DNA of 60,000 nt from Symsagittifera roscoffensis (Eukaryota; Xenacoelomorpha; Acoela; Convolutidae): the NCBI RefSeq assembly GCF_963678635.1, contig NC_087066.1, positions 46,179,225 through 46,239,224 of the forward strand, given 5' to 3'. The notes beneath the pieces were generated by a model. That model was not told the origin of the DNA, did not search any database, and worked only from the letters and a program-made list of their open reading frames with translations. Within the stretch, counting starts at the first letter, position 1; each line of letters starts with the position of its first letter. This document shows positions 11,508-21,430 of the stretch, piece by piece. Both the position numbers and the translations under genes were made by a program.

Positions 11508-12998
11508 TTACGTGTTCCCCGTTGGTGCTTTAGTGGTCAAAAATCTCCCCGGTCTCTCTTCGCTTTTCTGCACTCTGTGATTCATTTTTACATCTTGCAA
11601 AGTTCTGGCATTCACGGGACCCATGGTGTTGTTTGAGGGCAATCCATTAAGGCCAGCAAATCTCATCGTATCAGCTGCAAATCTTACTGTCTGAAGGCTA
11701 AATTTTAATGAATCTTGTTTGTAAACATACCAGGGGGATTGTATCGGTCTTGACCACATCAGTGAACTTCTAACCTGACGTCGCTCCTCCCTGTTTGTAC
11801 TCGTCGTTGTCTCAGATCTGGAGGTGCCTGAGGTCGTATCCGCCGTTTGATTGACTGGTCCCAATCTTCGTCGGGGATGAATGGTCCTCCTCATTGGTGC
11901 TTCTTTCAGTCGATCCAATGCGTCTGACCTCTGTTCCTGCTCACTCGAGCTCTGCATATTTTGTGGCACGGCTGGGACTGATCCCTAGCGTGTCTCCAGT
12001 TTTGGGGGCACAAAGGTTGAAGTCGCCGGTAAGTTCAGCGCTTCTTCTGTCCTTTGTGCTCCAGTGTCGAATAATTCAACTTCCAGCTCATCTAGTCACT
12101 CCTGGAAGACACGGTTCATCCAGCCTTGTCCTTCTACACTGTCAAATTGTATGCCATCAGTGGTAAATCTGGCATGATCCAGAGCCCTCAGCTCATTCTC
12201 CAAGTCCATTAAGATCATTCGTCCAGCCTTGTAACTAGCCAGATTTTGCACGATGTTGTTCCATCTAACGACTCTTTCATTGTGCCTTCTTCCTGTGAAC
12301 GACTGTGTTCTTGTGCTCATCGGTATAGTGCAAACGGTCAGTGCTGCACAATGAAACTTTTGCCACACTGTGTTAAACAGGCATACCAGCATTGACTCCC
12401 ATTGAGCTTCCTCTGCATCCGAGCTCCTAGACACGTTGTTTGTGCCTATTAGAATCATTATGACCACGATTCTGCCCGGATTCATCAACTCAACCATCCG
12501 ATACAACTGGGCTACTGTGGCGCCTCCGAATGCCATCACCGTAGTGATCCACGAGGTCCTCAAATTTTGCAAAACTCTCACTAGACTATCGCCCAATATC
12601 AAATGCGACGTTCCAAGAGGTGGTTGCTTCTTGTTCATTGCTGGACTCCACGTCGATTGGTTGAAACATCCTCGCATATCCGTCTCCGGGACTTCTTTGA
12701 AGCTGTTCTTAACTTGATTGTTTTTCTGTGTGTCAAATACACGCGACACTTTCTTCATAACCATTTCCTTTATCTTCCTGTCTGAGGTTTTTGCTGGTTT
12801 TGTTACAGTAGCAGCTCCTGTTTTCTTCATTACTTCTGAGTAGAGCCGGTATCATCGATTGTTCAGCGCAGCCGTTAACATGGCCACAGCTGGGTCATCC
12901 TGGGCATAGTCTCTTTCCAGTAGCCTACGATAACGCTGGTCTATGACTGGCTCTACGTACGCCTCGGCCAAGTCCATCAATTCGTCGAAATTATCCAT
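11508..12998 (-). pseudogene. SGNH/GDSL-hydrolase-like ORF, degraded (copy A)
   Basis: A minus-strand frame starts at the ATG at 12998 (MDNFDELMDL...) and is readable to 11508 in one phase, with in-frame stops near 12855, 12095 and 11985. After a basic linker, residues corresponding to SGNH blocks are visible: GDSLVR (block I, nucleophile Ser), FGGATVAQL (near block II), IGTNN (block III, GxND-like) and DGIQF near the end, where the usual DxxH reads DxxQ, so the catalytic His appears to be lost. SGNH esterase domains occur in some mobile-element proteins, but no reverse transcriptase or integrase is found next to this one. The C-terminal third is Arg/Ser/Thr-rich. The N-terminal part is duplicated twice downstream in the + direction (13984 and 15085). 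Confidence 0.5.
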
Positions 12999-13394
12999 TC
13001 TTGATAAGTTTTTTGCAGGAAGAAATCATGAGAAGTTCACAACAAAACAATAGGAAAATATATCTCGCGCGTTCATTTCTCAGGAAATCTATCGCAATTT
13101 CTGCAGACGAACGAAAACTTGAATTTTTTGGCGCAAAACTCAATTATACTAGGAGTTTTACAAAAGAGATCTTTTATGTTTTCTGACATTTCTAGGTTCT
13201 GATGATTAATCAAAAAAATATATGTAAATGGCGTCCACAAACTCAACCTTATTGCTATCAACACTGTGTAACGAAAGTTCGAAAAAAATCTGTTAAAAAT
13301 TGAGAATATGTTTACCTATCATGTAGCCAGAAATTTTTTAAATGTCTGAAAAAAATGCAAACAATTATATCAATACCCTACAATCCAGTTTATC

Positions 13395-13740
13395 CCATAC
13401 ATTGGACTCTTTTTGTGGCAATGAATAAGTTTTTCAACAGGAGAGTTCGTCAATTCACACAGCATGGAAAACTGTCAGGTTTTCCAGGTTCCCAAGAACA
13501 TAAACCGGACAACCTAGCGAGCTCAAGCATCTGACCTAAATATCATAGAGAACGAATGGCTCGACTGCATAGAAAAATTTGAACTGAGAAAAAAGTTTTG
13601 TAGCTTCTGGAGAGCAACTGTTTGATTTGTTCAAAAAAAATTTATCGAATACCAACCGAAAAAATTCAAGATTTATATCACACCATGCCTTGAGAAGTTA
13701 AAAAAGTAAACAGGATGAAGGGATACATTACTAAATATTA
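13395..13740 (+). mobile_element. Tc1/mariner transposase relic (C-terminal end)
   Basis: In broken plus-strand frames this stretch matches the better copy at 19640-19990 and contains the decayed equivalent of SPDLNIIENAW, the segment around the third catalytic acidic residue of Tc1/mariner transposases. It is followed by the typical C-terminal end (Tyr-rich, then basic, then GYLTK-like). Many stops and indels show it is dead. An almost identical copy is in repeat unit C. Confidence 0.6.
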
Positions 13741-13983
13741 AATATCAGGTGAACTACAATTTTATCAGAAACTGGTCATGATGTTTGGTCAAGTTCTTTC
13801 TTGTAGGACTGGGAGGAGCCAGAGATTTTTTTTTCTGGATTTTCTCGACGGTAGCGGATTTTTCAATTTTTTTTCAAAAATTTTGTCTTTTTTTTTTATC
13901 ACGACGAAATTGATTTTCCGAGCACTCGCAGAACACTATAAAGACCCTACCTCGACCTTTTTCTTGGGATTTTCTCGACATGC

Positions 13984-14705
13984 TCATTGTGCCTTCTTCC
14001 TGTGAACGACTGTGTTCTTGTGCTCATCGGTATAGTGCAAACGGTCAGTGCTGCACAATGAAACTTTTGCCACACTGTGGTAAACAGGCATACCAGCATT
14101 GATTCCCATTGAGCTTCCTCTGCATCCGAGCTCCTAGAAACGTTGTTTGTGCCTATTAGAATCATTATGACCACGATTCTGCCCGGATTCATCAACTCAA
14201 CCATCCGATACAACTGGGCTACTGTGGCGCCTCCGAATGCCATCACCGTAGTGATCCACGAGGTCCTCAAATTTTGCAAAACTCTCACTAGACTATCGCC
14301 CAATATCAAATGCGACGTTCCAAGAGGTGGTTGCTTCTTGTTCATTGCTGGACTCCACGTCGATTGGTTGAAACATCCTCGCATATCCGTCTCCGGGACT
14401 TCTTTGAAGCTGTTCTTAACTTGATTGTTTTTCTGTGTGTCAAATACACGCGACACTTTCTTCATAACCATTTCCTTTATCTTCCTGTCGGAGGTTTTTG
14501 CTGGTTTTGTTACAGTAGCAGCTCCTGTTTTCTTCATTACTTCTGAGTAGAGCCGGTATCATCGATTGTTCAGCGCAGCCGTTAACATGGCCACAGCTGG
14601 GTCATCCTGGGCATAGTCTCTTTCCAGTAGCCTACGATAAAGCTGGTCTATGACTGGCTCTACGTACGCCTCGGCCAAGTCCATCAATTCGTCGAAATTA
14701 TCCAT
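13984..14705 (-). pseudogene. SGNH-like ORF, truncated copy B
   Basis: This is a copy of the 5' half of the ORF at 11508-12998, from its ATG (here 14705) to the GRRHNE codons, where the repeat junction cuts it off. It carries the same in-frame TGA after about 48 codons as copy A, so that stop predates the duplication. Past the junction the frame runs about 10 further codons into unrelated sequence (to 13947). The GDSL and GTNN motifs are present; the block V region is missing. Confidence 0.6.
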
Positions 14706-15084
14706 TCTTGATAAGTTTTTTGCAGGAAGAAATCATGAGAAGTTCACAACAAAACAATAGGGAAAATTCAAGATTTATACTACACCATGCCTTGAGAAGT
14801 TAAAAAAGTAAACAGGGTGAAGGGATACATTACTAAATATTAAATATCAGGTGAACTACAATTTTCTCAGAAACTGGTCATGATGTTTTGTCAAGTTCTT
14901 TCTTGTAGGACTGGGAGGAGCCAGAGATTTTTTTTCTTGATTTTCTCGACGGTAGCGGATTTTTCAATTTTTTTTCAAAAACTTTGTCTACTTTTTTTAT
15001 GACGACGAAATTGATTTTCCGAGCAGTCGCAGAACACTATAAAGACCCTACCTCGACCTTTTTCTTGGGATTTTCTCGACGTGC

Positions 15085-15806
15085 TCATTGTGCCTTCTTC
15101 CTGTGAACGACTGTGTTCTTGTGCTCATGGGTATAGGGCAAACGGTCAGTGCTGCACAATGAAACTTTTGCCACACTGTGGTAAACAGGCGTACCAGCAT
15201 TGAATCCCATTGAGCTTCCTCTGCATCCGAGCTCCTAGACACGTTGTTTGTGCCTATTAGAATCATTATGACCACGATTCTGCCCGGATTCATCAACTCA
15301 ACCATCCGATACAACTGAGCTACTGTGGCGCCTCCGAATGCCATCACCGTAGTGATCCACGAGGTCCTCAAATTTTGCAAAACTCTCACTAGACTATCGC
15401 CCAATATCAAATGCGACGTTCCAAGAGGTGGTTGCTTCTTGTTCATTGCTGGACTCCACGTCGATTGGTTGAAACATCCTCGCATATCCGTCTCCGGGAC
15501 TTCTTTGAAGCTGTTCTTAACTTGATTGTTTTTCTGTGTGTCAAATACACGCGACACTTTCTTCATAACCATTTCCTTTATCTTCCTGTCGGAGGTTTTT
15601 GCTGGTTTTGTTACAGTAGCAGCTCCTGTTTTCTTCATTACTTCTGAGTAGAGCCGGTATCATCGATTGTTCAGCGCAGCCGTTAACATGGCCACAGCTG
15701 GGTCATCCTGGGCATAGTCACTTTCCAGTAGCCTACGATAAAGCTGGTCTATGACTGGCTCTACGTACGCCTCGGCCAAGTCCATCAATTCGTCGAAATT
15801 ATCCAT
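15085..15806 (-). pseudogene. SGNH-like ORF, truncated copy C
   Basis: This is the third copy of the 5' half of the SGNH-like frame, with ATG at 15806 and the shared TGA after about 48 codons. It differs from copy B by a few substitutions. The truncation point and short chimeric tail (to 15048) match copy B, so B and C share a junction that arose once. Confidence 0.6.
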
Positions 15807-16202
15807 TCTTGATAAGTTTTTTGCAGGAAGAAATCATGAGAAGTTCACAACAAAACAATAGGAAAATATATCTCGCGCGTTCATTTTTCAGGAAATCTAT
15901 CGCAATTTCTGCAGACGAACGAAAACTTGAATTTTTTGGCGCAAAACTCAATTATACTAGGAGTTTTACAAAAGAGATCTTTTATGTTTTCTGACATTTC
16001 TAGGTTCTGATGACTAATCAAAAAAATATATGTAAATGGCGTCCACAAACTCAACCTTATTGCTATCAACACTGTGTAACGAAAGTTCGAAAAAAATCTG
16101 TTAAAAATTGAGAATATGTTTACCTATCATGTAGCCAGAAATTTTTTAAATGTCTGAAAAAAATGCAAACAATTATATCAATACCCTACAATCCAGTTTA
16201 TC

Positions 16203-16548
16203 CCATACATTGGACTCTTTTTGTGGCAATGAATAAGTTTTTCAACAGGAGAGTTCGTCAATTCACACAGCATGGAAAACTGTCAGGTTTTCCAGGTTCC
16301 CAAGAACATAAACCGGACAACCTAGCGAGCTCAAGCATCTGACCTAAATATCATAGAGAACGAATGGCTCGACTGCATAGAAAAATTTGAACTGAGAAAA
16401 AAGTTTTGTAGCTTCTGGAGAGCAACTGTTTGATTTGTTCAAAAAAAATTTATCGAATACCAACCGAAAAAATTCAAGATTTATATCACACCATGCCTTG
16501 AGAAGTTAAAAAAGTAAACAGGATGAAGGGATACATTACTAAATATTA
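16203..16548 (+). mobile_element. Tc1/mariner transposase relic, duplicate
   Basis: This is the copy of the relic at 13395-13740, carried along by the tandem array (offset 2808 bp). It shares the same stops and indels, so the transposon decayed before the array expanded. Only the terminal part recurs again, at 17704-17870. Confidence 0.6.
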
Positions 16549-16779
16549 AATATCAGGTGAACTACAATTTTATCAGAAACTGGTCATGATGTTTGGTCAA
16601 GTTCTTTCTTGTAGGACTGGGAGGAGCCAGAGATTTTTTTTTCTGGATTTTCTCGACGGTAGCGGATTTTTCAATTTTTTTTCAAAAACTTTGTCTTCTT
16701 TTTTTATGACGACAAAATTGATTTTCCGAGCACTCGCAGAACACTATAAAGACCCTACCTTGACATTTTTCTTGGGATT

Positions 16780-17039
16780 TTCTCGACGGTGGCGGATTTT
16801 CAAATTTTTTTTCAAAAATTTTGTCGACCTTTTTTTATGTCGACCAAATTGATTTTCCGATTTTCCGAGCACTCCCAGAAAATTATAAAGACCCAATTTT
16901 TTCCAAAATTTCCGGTAAGCGAGTTTATGGAGAAAAAAGCCACAAATGTGGTGTTTTCTAGCACGTTTTCATGCTTGCATGGTGCGATGAGACATCTAAG
17001 ATAATTTGTAGTGCCTTAGTATATTCGGCGAAAGTTTAC
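16780..17039 (+). repeat. Dispersed repeat, 'ACTATAAAGACCC' family
   Basis: The block runs GGCGGATTTTCAAA, GTCGACC, TTGATTTTCCGAGCACTC and TATAAAGACCC, then GGTAAGCGAGTTTATGG. It recurs at about 18090-18350 and 20738-21030, with a diverged copy at 36905-37080. It has no coding potential on inspection. The adjacent phrase CTTGTAGGACTGGGAGGAGCC often precedes it (13805, 14910, 16612, 17925, 20800). Confidence 0.6.
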
Positions 17040-17641
17040 CAAAGAAGCACTAAAAACTAGTTTTCGTTCAGTAAAACCAAATTTTCCTAATTAAACTTTT
17101 CAGTTTTTCATAACGAGTTTTCGAAATTATATTTGCTTGTCTTGCTCTAAACCAGACAAAATTTCAAAGCTTTTCAACCGGTTATTCTTGACATTTGGGG
17201 AACTGGCCGACGTTTTTTGAATCAGGCCTGGTAATTCAAATTTTTTTTTAAAATATCCGAATACAAAATCCGCCCATTTGATGGCCGAAACAAAAATTTG
17301 TTATCCTGTAAAGAGCATCGTATGAAAAAAGTTTTTCGGCTTGTAGTAATCCTGGTTTTTTGATATAGAGGCTGGTTTCTTTTTTCCCCAGCCTGATTCT
17401 TGAGTCCAAATTCAATTTAGGGTTCCCGTATTCAATTTTTTTTCGATTTTTTGGACCTTTCAGTCGTGATTCAGAAAATATCGACAAATTCCTCCAAATG
17501 TCGAGAAAAACACGTTCAGGAAATTTGATTTTTAGTCTGATGTGGAGCAACACAATTCGAAAAATCGTTTTCCGAAACTTAATCATTTAGGCTCAGAAAA
17601 TTTGGTTTTACTAAACGAAAACTAGTTTCAGTGCTTTCTTG
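17040..17641. mobile_element. TIR element (MITE-like), copy 1
   Basis: The left end GCACTAAAAACTAGTTTTCG followed by TAAAACCAAATTTTC is matched in reverse complement at the right end (GAAAATTTGGTTTTACTAAA, then CGAAAACTAGTTTCAGTGC). The inverted repeats are about 45 bp and enclose roughly 500 bp without a real ORF. No clear target-site duplication is visible. It is probably a non-autonomous DNA transposon. The copy at 18350-18950 arose through the tandem array, not by transposition. Confidence 0.65.
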
Positions 17642-18349
17642 ATAACAAACATTTTAATCAATTGAAAAAATTTGAAAAAATTTCGTCATAAAACAATTTG
17701 AAATGAGAAAAAAGTTTTGTAGCTTCTGGAGAGCAACTGTTTGATTTGTTCAAAAAAAAATTATCGAATACCAACCGAAAAAATTCAAGATTTATATCAC
17801 ACCATGCCTTGAGAAGTTAAAAAAGTAAACAGGATGAAGGGATACATTACTAAATATTAAATATCAGGTGAACTACAATTTTCTCAGAAACTGGTCATGA
17901 TGTTTTGTCAAGTTCTTTTTTGTAGGACTGGGAGGAGCCAGAGATTTTTTTTCGGGATTTTCTCGACGGTAGCGGATTTTTCAATTTTTTTTCAAAAACT
18001 TTGTCTTCTTTTTTTATGACGACGAAATTGATTTTCCGAGCACTCGCAGAACACTATAAAGACCCTACCTCGACATTTTTCTTGGAATTTTCTCGACGGT
18101 GGCGGATTTTCAAAACTTTTTTCAAAAATTTTGTCGACCTTTTTTTATGTCGACCAAATTGATTTTCCGATTTTCCGAGCACTCCCAGAAAATTATAAAG
18201 ACCCAATTTTTTCCAAAATTTCCGGTAAGCGAGTTTATGGAGAAAAAAGCCACAAATGTGGTGTTTTCTAGCACGTTTTCATGCTTGCATGGTGCGATGA
18301 GACATCTAAGATAATTTGTAGTGCCTTAGTATATTCGGCGAAAGTTTAC

Positions 18350-18950
18350 CAAAGAAGCACTAAAAACTAGTTTTCGTTCAGTAAAACCAAATTTTCCTAA
18401 TTAAACTTTTCAGTTTTTCATAACGAGTTTTCGAAATTATATTTGCTTGTCTTGCTCTAAACCAGACAAAATTTCAAAGCTTTTCAACCGGTTATTCTTG
18501 ACATTTGGGGAACTGGCCGACGTTTTTTGAATCAGGCCTGGTAGTTCAAATTTTTTTTAAAATATCCGAATACAAAATCCGCCCATTTGATGGCCGAAAC
18601 AAAAATTTGTTATCCTGTAAAGAGCATCGTATGAAAAAAGTTTTTCGGCTTGTAGTAATCCTGGTTTTTTGATATGGAGGCTGGTTTCTTTTTTCCCCAG
18701 CCTGATTCTTGAGTCCAAATTCAATTTAGGGTTCCAGTATTCAATTTTTTTTCGATTTTTTGGACCTTTCAGTCGTGATTCAGAAAATATCGACAAATTC
18801 CTCCAAATGTCGAGAAAAACACGTTCAGGAAATTTGATTTTTAGTCTGATGTGGAGCAACACAATTCGAAAAATCGTTTTCAGAAACTTAATCGTTTAGG
18901 CTCAGAAAATTTGGTTTTACTAAACGAAAACTAGTTTCAGTGCTTTCTTG
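18350..18950. mobile_element. TIR element (MITE-like), copy 2
   Basis: This is the duplicate of the element at 17040-17641 (offset about 1310 bp), with few differences and the same inverted ends. Confidence 0.65.
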
Positions 18951-19002
18951 ATAACAAACATTTTAATCAATTGAAAAAATTTTCAATTGACCAATTCTGC
19001 TG

Positions 19003-19168
19003 CTAACAAACACAGTTTGCCGCCTCATCCCCGCAAACGCTGCTCTCCCCTCCCAAAACACTCAGCCTGCTTAACAAACTTGGCTTGTCCTCCGAGTTGA
19101 TTGCGTGTGTGTGTGTGCGGTAGGGAAAAGTGTTGATGTTATTCGGCCGGATATATAACTCCAATAAC
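19003..19168 (-). CDS. Candidate exon, unassigned
   Basis: On the minus strand an acceptor-like CATGCAG ends at 19169. From 19168 one frame is open to TAG at 19003-19005, encoding about 54 residues ending ...GDEAANCVC. Base composition is clearly GC-richer than its surroundings, as for the recognised exons further right. Its phase does not fit the last GNAT exon at 21215-21430 in this frame, so it is either part of another gene, an alternative end, or untranslated sequence. A short (GT)n run at 19107-19118 lies inside it. Confidence 0.25.
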
Positions 19169-19492
19169 CTGCATGAGTTAAATACCTTTTTAATTTAAGC
19201 ATTTTATTACCCCAACTTACTGATCTAACGTTTTACGTTCGGCCGTCAAGGCCATATCATTCAGATGACCTCCACGCAGGCGAATTTCATGAATCGAAGA
19301 ACTTATATGCTATTGCTGAATCAAGAAAACAGCAGCAATCGAAATCTTACAACCCCCAAAAACAATCAAACAAACAAACGAAAAGCTTCATATGAAACCG
19401 AAACATAATTGAAATAGTTTTCTAGTCATGGAGGTAGAAAATTTTTACACTTATATGGCCAAAATCCAGCTGAAATTTTATAATTTTTTTGT

Positions 19493-19618
19493 AAGTTGTT
19501 TACAGGAAGGACTCAATTCAAGTTCACAACAATACAATAGGAAATTATACACAATAGGAAATTATAAGTTGTTTACAGGAAGAACTCAATTCAAGTTCAC
19601 AACAATACAATAGGAAAG
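19493..19618. repeat. 73-bp tandem duplication
   Basis: AAGTTGTTTACAGGAAG...ACAATACAATAGGAAA occurs at 19493 and again at 19566, directly upstream of the Tc1/mariner relic. The same phrase (TTCACAACAA...ACAATAGG) is found at 13030, 14735 and 15840 in the tandem array, so it belongs to the same composite sequence. Confidence 0.8.
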
Positions 19619-19639
19619 TATATCGCCAGTTTACTCAGT

Positions 19640-19990
19640 ATATAAGACTCTTTTTGTGGCAAGGAATATGTTTTTCAACAGGAGAATTCGTCTATTTACA
19701 CAGCATGGAAACCTCTCAGGTTTTACAGGTTCCCAACAGCATAAACCGGACGGCCTGGCGAGCTCAATCACCTGACCTAAATATCATAGAGAATGCATGG
19801 CTCGACGGCATAAGAAAACTGAAACGAGAAAAGGGTTTCGTAGCTTCTGATGAGCAATTGTTCAATTTGTTCAGAAGAATTTTCTGAAAATCCTGCACAA
19901 AAAATCCGATATTTATATCAAAGCTTGCCTCGAAAAGTTAAAGAAGCAAACAGGATGAAGGGATACCTCACTAAAATTGAATTTTAAAAA
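19640..19990 (+). mobile_element. Tc1/mariner transposase relic, best-preserved copy
   Basis: A plus-strand frame from 19654 to 19887 encodes 77 residues containing NRTAWRAQSPDLNIIENAW. SPDLNPIE-type motifs mark the third catalytic residue region of the Tc1/mariner DDE/D transposase. After a one-base frameshift, the next frame gives the C-terminal end (YLYQSLPRKVKEAN..., then KGYLTK) typical of the family. The N-terminal DNA-binding part and the first two catalytic Asp residues are missing, so this is a truncated fossil. It is the parent-like version of the relics at 13395 and 16203. Confidence 0.75.
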
Positions 19991-20737
19991 CTTATTTATT
20001 CACCTTTCTCTGTTTGGTTTCAAATGTATTTTTGATTCAAAAAGAAGTATTAGATTAATTCAAACGTGCAGCAACTATTTTTTTACATGACTGTACAACA
20101 GTTGAGACGAGCGAGATGTAGGTTTTGTGTGGTGAGCTTTTTGTGTGTGGTTCACAAAAATAAGAAAGTAACCGCGAAAAAAAAACAAACCAAAAAAAAA
20201 CAAGGTAACTGTTTTTCAATACAAGCCAATGTAGGACCCAATTTAGCAAATTCTAAAGTGCAATATAGTTTAATTTACACTGAAAGAGTGGGTTGAATAG
20301 TTTTAATGGGTTTTAGTTCGCTGAACTTTTTAGCAATTTTTAATGCAGTATAGCTGATTGTTATTACATTCTTAGAGAAACTGGCAAACAAAAGTCAGTT
20401 TAATCGATTTCAGATATTAGAATTTCATCCAAGTCTATCTCATCGCTTACAAGCACTGTAATTTGCCACAATTATAATGATAAACTGCCAGTTTAAAAGT
20501 TGCTCCCGCTACTTTGGCGCAAATGGAGCGCTACTGTTTTATTACGGGGGGTGGGACGGTTTTCAAAGACTGTCAGACCCAGTTCATCAAAACGAACGGG
20601 TGAGGCAGTACCAAAGGTAACCAGGTAAGACCGTTCAGCGATCTTGTCAATTAGGCACGTAACTGAGTTTCAGACTGACTTATCAAGATTTTCAACCTAG
20701 CGCTTATAACCAGCGTTAGGTCAATTATTGTATGAAA
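19991..20737. other. No gene seen
   Basis: AT-rich non-coding DNA with one GC-richer patch at 20500-20720 that has no convincing frame or RNA fold. Confidence 0.4.
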
Positions 20738-21030
20738 GTCAGGAGATCTACAATTTTATCAGAAACTGGTCATGATATTTTGTCAAAACTTTTCTTGTAG
20801 GACTGGGAGGAGCCAGGAATTTTTTCTTGGGATTTGCTCGACGGTGGCGGATTTTCAAAACTTTTTTCAAAAATTTTGTCGACGTTTTTTTTTATGTCGA
20901 CCAAATTGATTTTCCGAGCACTCCCAGAACACTATAAAGACCCAATTTTGACCAAAATTTCCGGTAAGCGAGTTTATGGAGAAAAAAGCCACAAAAGTGG
21001 TGTTTTCTAGCACGTTTTCATGCGCGCATG
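20738..21030 (+). repeat. Dispersed repeat, 'ACTATAAAGACCC' family copy
   Basis: This resembles 16575-16980 in order and sequence: ATCAGAAACTGGTCATGAT, CTTGTAGGACTGGGAGGAGCC, GGCGGATTTTCAAAA, CACTATAAAGACCC, GGTAAGCGAGTTTATGGAG and GTGTTTTCTAGCACG. It ends at CATGCGCGCATG. It lies outside the tandem array and is more diverged, so it is an independent copy. Confidence 0.65.
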
Positions 21031-21214
21031 TACCCTCAAATTCATGATCTTTATTCTGCACTTGAGATCAGCCAACCAGTGTGTTGCTCTCAATCATAAT
21101 GCATGATGGCTTTTTTGGTGTTATTTCAAGATAGTTCTCTAAGAATTAATTGATTTTGTACAGATAATTAATTTAATAATTTATATGAAGACTGTTTCCT
21201 TCCTGAAAACGAAT

Positions 21215-21430
21215 TTAATTATTATATACTGCAAGAGTGTTTGTGCTGCTCTTTGAGGTTTTGCGACCGGTGTTGCTTGTGTTTGTGAGGTTCTTGTTGT
21301 TGATAGGAGGGATGTTCATTGCGCTGCCAGGAGTGTTTGAGCGACAGAGCAGTTGGATCGAGTCTGCTTTCCTGGGGTCAATGTTGTCAAACACCAGTTG
21401 TCCTTTGTCCCTCACAACTGAGAACTTCAC
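21215..21430 (-). CDS. GNAT gene, last visible exon
   Basis: The acceptor CAGTTTTAAG ends at 21431. The exon starts in phase 0 (VKFSVVRDKGQLVF) and runs to TAA at 21215. The KGQLVFDNIDP segment fits the last strand of AANAT-like enzymes, and the remaining 40 residues are a polar Asn/Thr/Ser tail. A possible donor GTATAT at 21229 would splice to 19168 and end the protein after about nine residues; I prefer the simple stop. Confidence 0.55.
   Translation of the reverse strand: MKFSVVRDKGQLVFDNIDPRKADSIQLLCRSNTPGSAMNIPPINNKNLTNTSNTGRKTSKSSTNTLAVYNN

Larger units (their letters stand above)
12277..18982. repeat. Composite tandem array
   Basis: Units starting at 12277, 13984 and 15085 (landmark TCATTGTGCCTTCTTCC) repeat the start of the SGNH-like ORF plus its upstream DNA. 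Unit A is 1707 bp and unit C is about 1704 bp. Unit B is 1101 bp because about 600 bp are deleted at 14761, at a short A-rich homology. Unit C then runs into a second repeat: sequence starting at 16393 recurs at 17704 (period about 1311 bp). The copies are nearly identical, so the amplification is recent relative to the decay of the elements it contains. The array ends near a 24-bp palindrome at about 18967-18990. Confidence 0.9.

Noticed and set aside
12436-12785. Plus-strand ORFs repeated at 14143 and 15325
   Set aside because: They are antisense shadows of the SGNH-like frame, repeated only because the array repeats.
5563-12998. In-frame TGA/TAG/TAA codons as evidence for an alternative genetic code or readthrough
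   Set aside because: The region also has many frameshifts, and the intact PTIP-like frame in the same window runs about 1165 codons and terminates at a TGA, so ordinary decay explains the stops.
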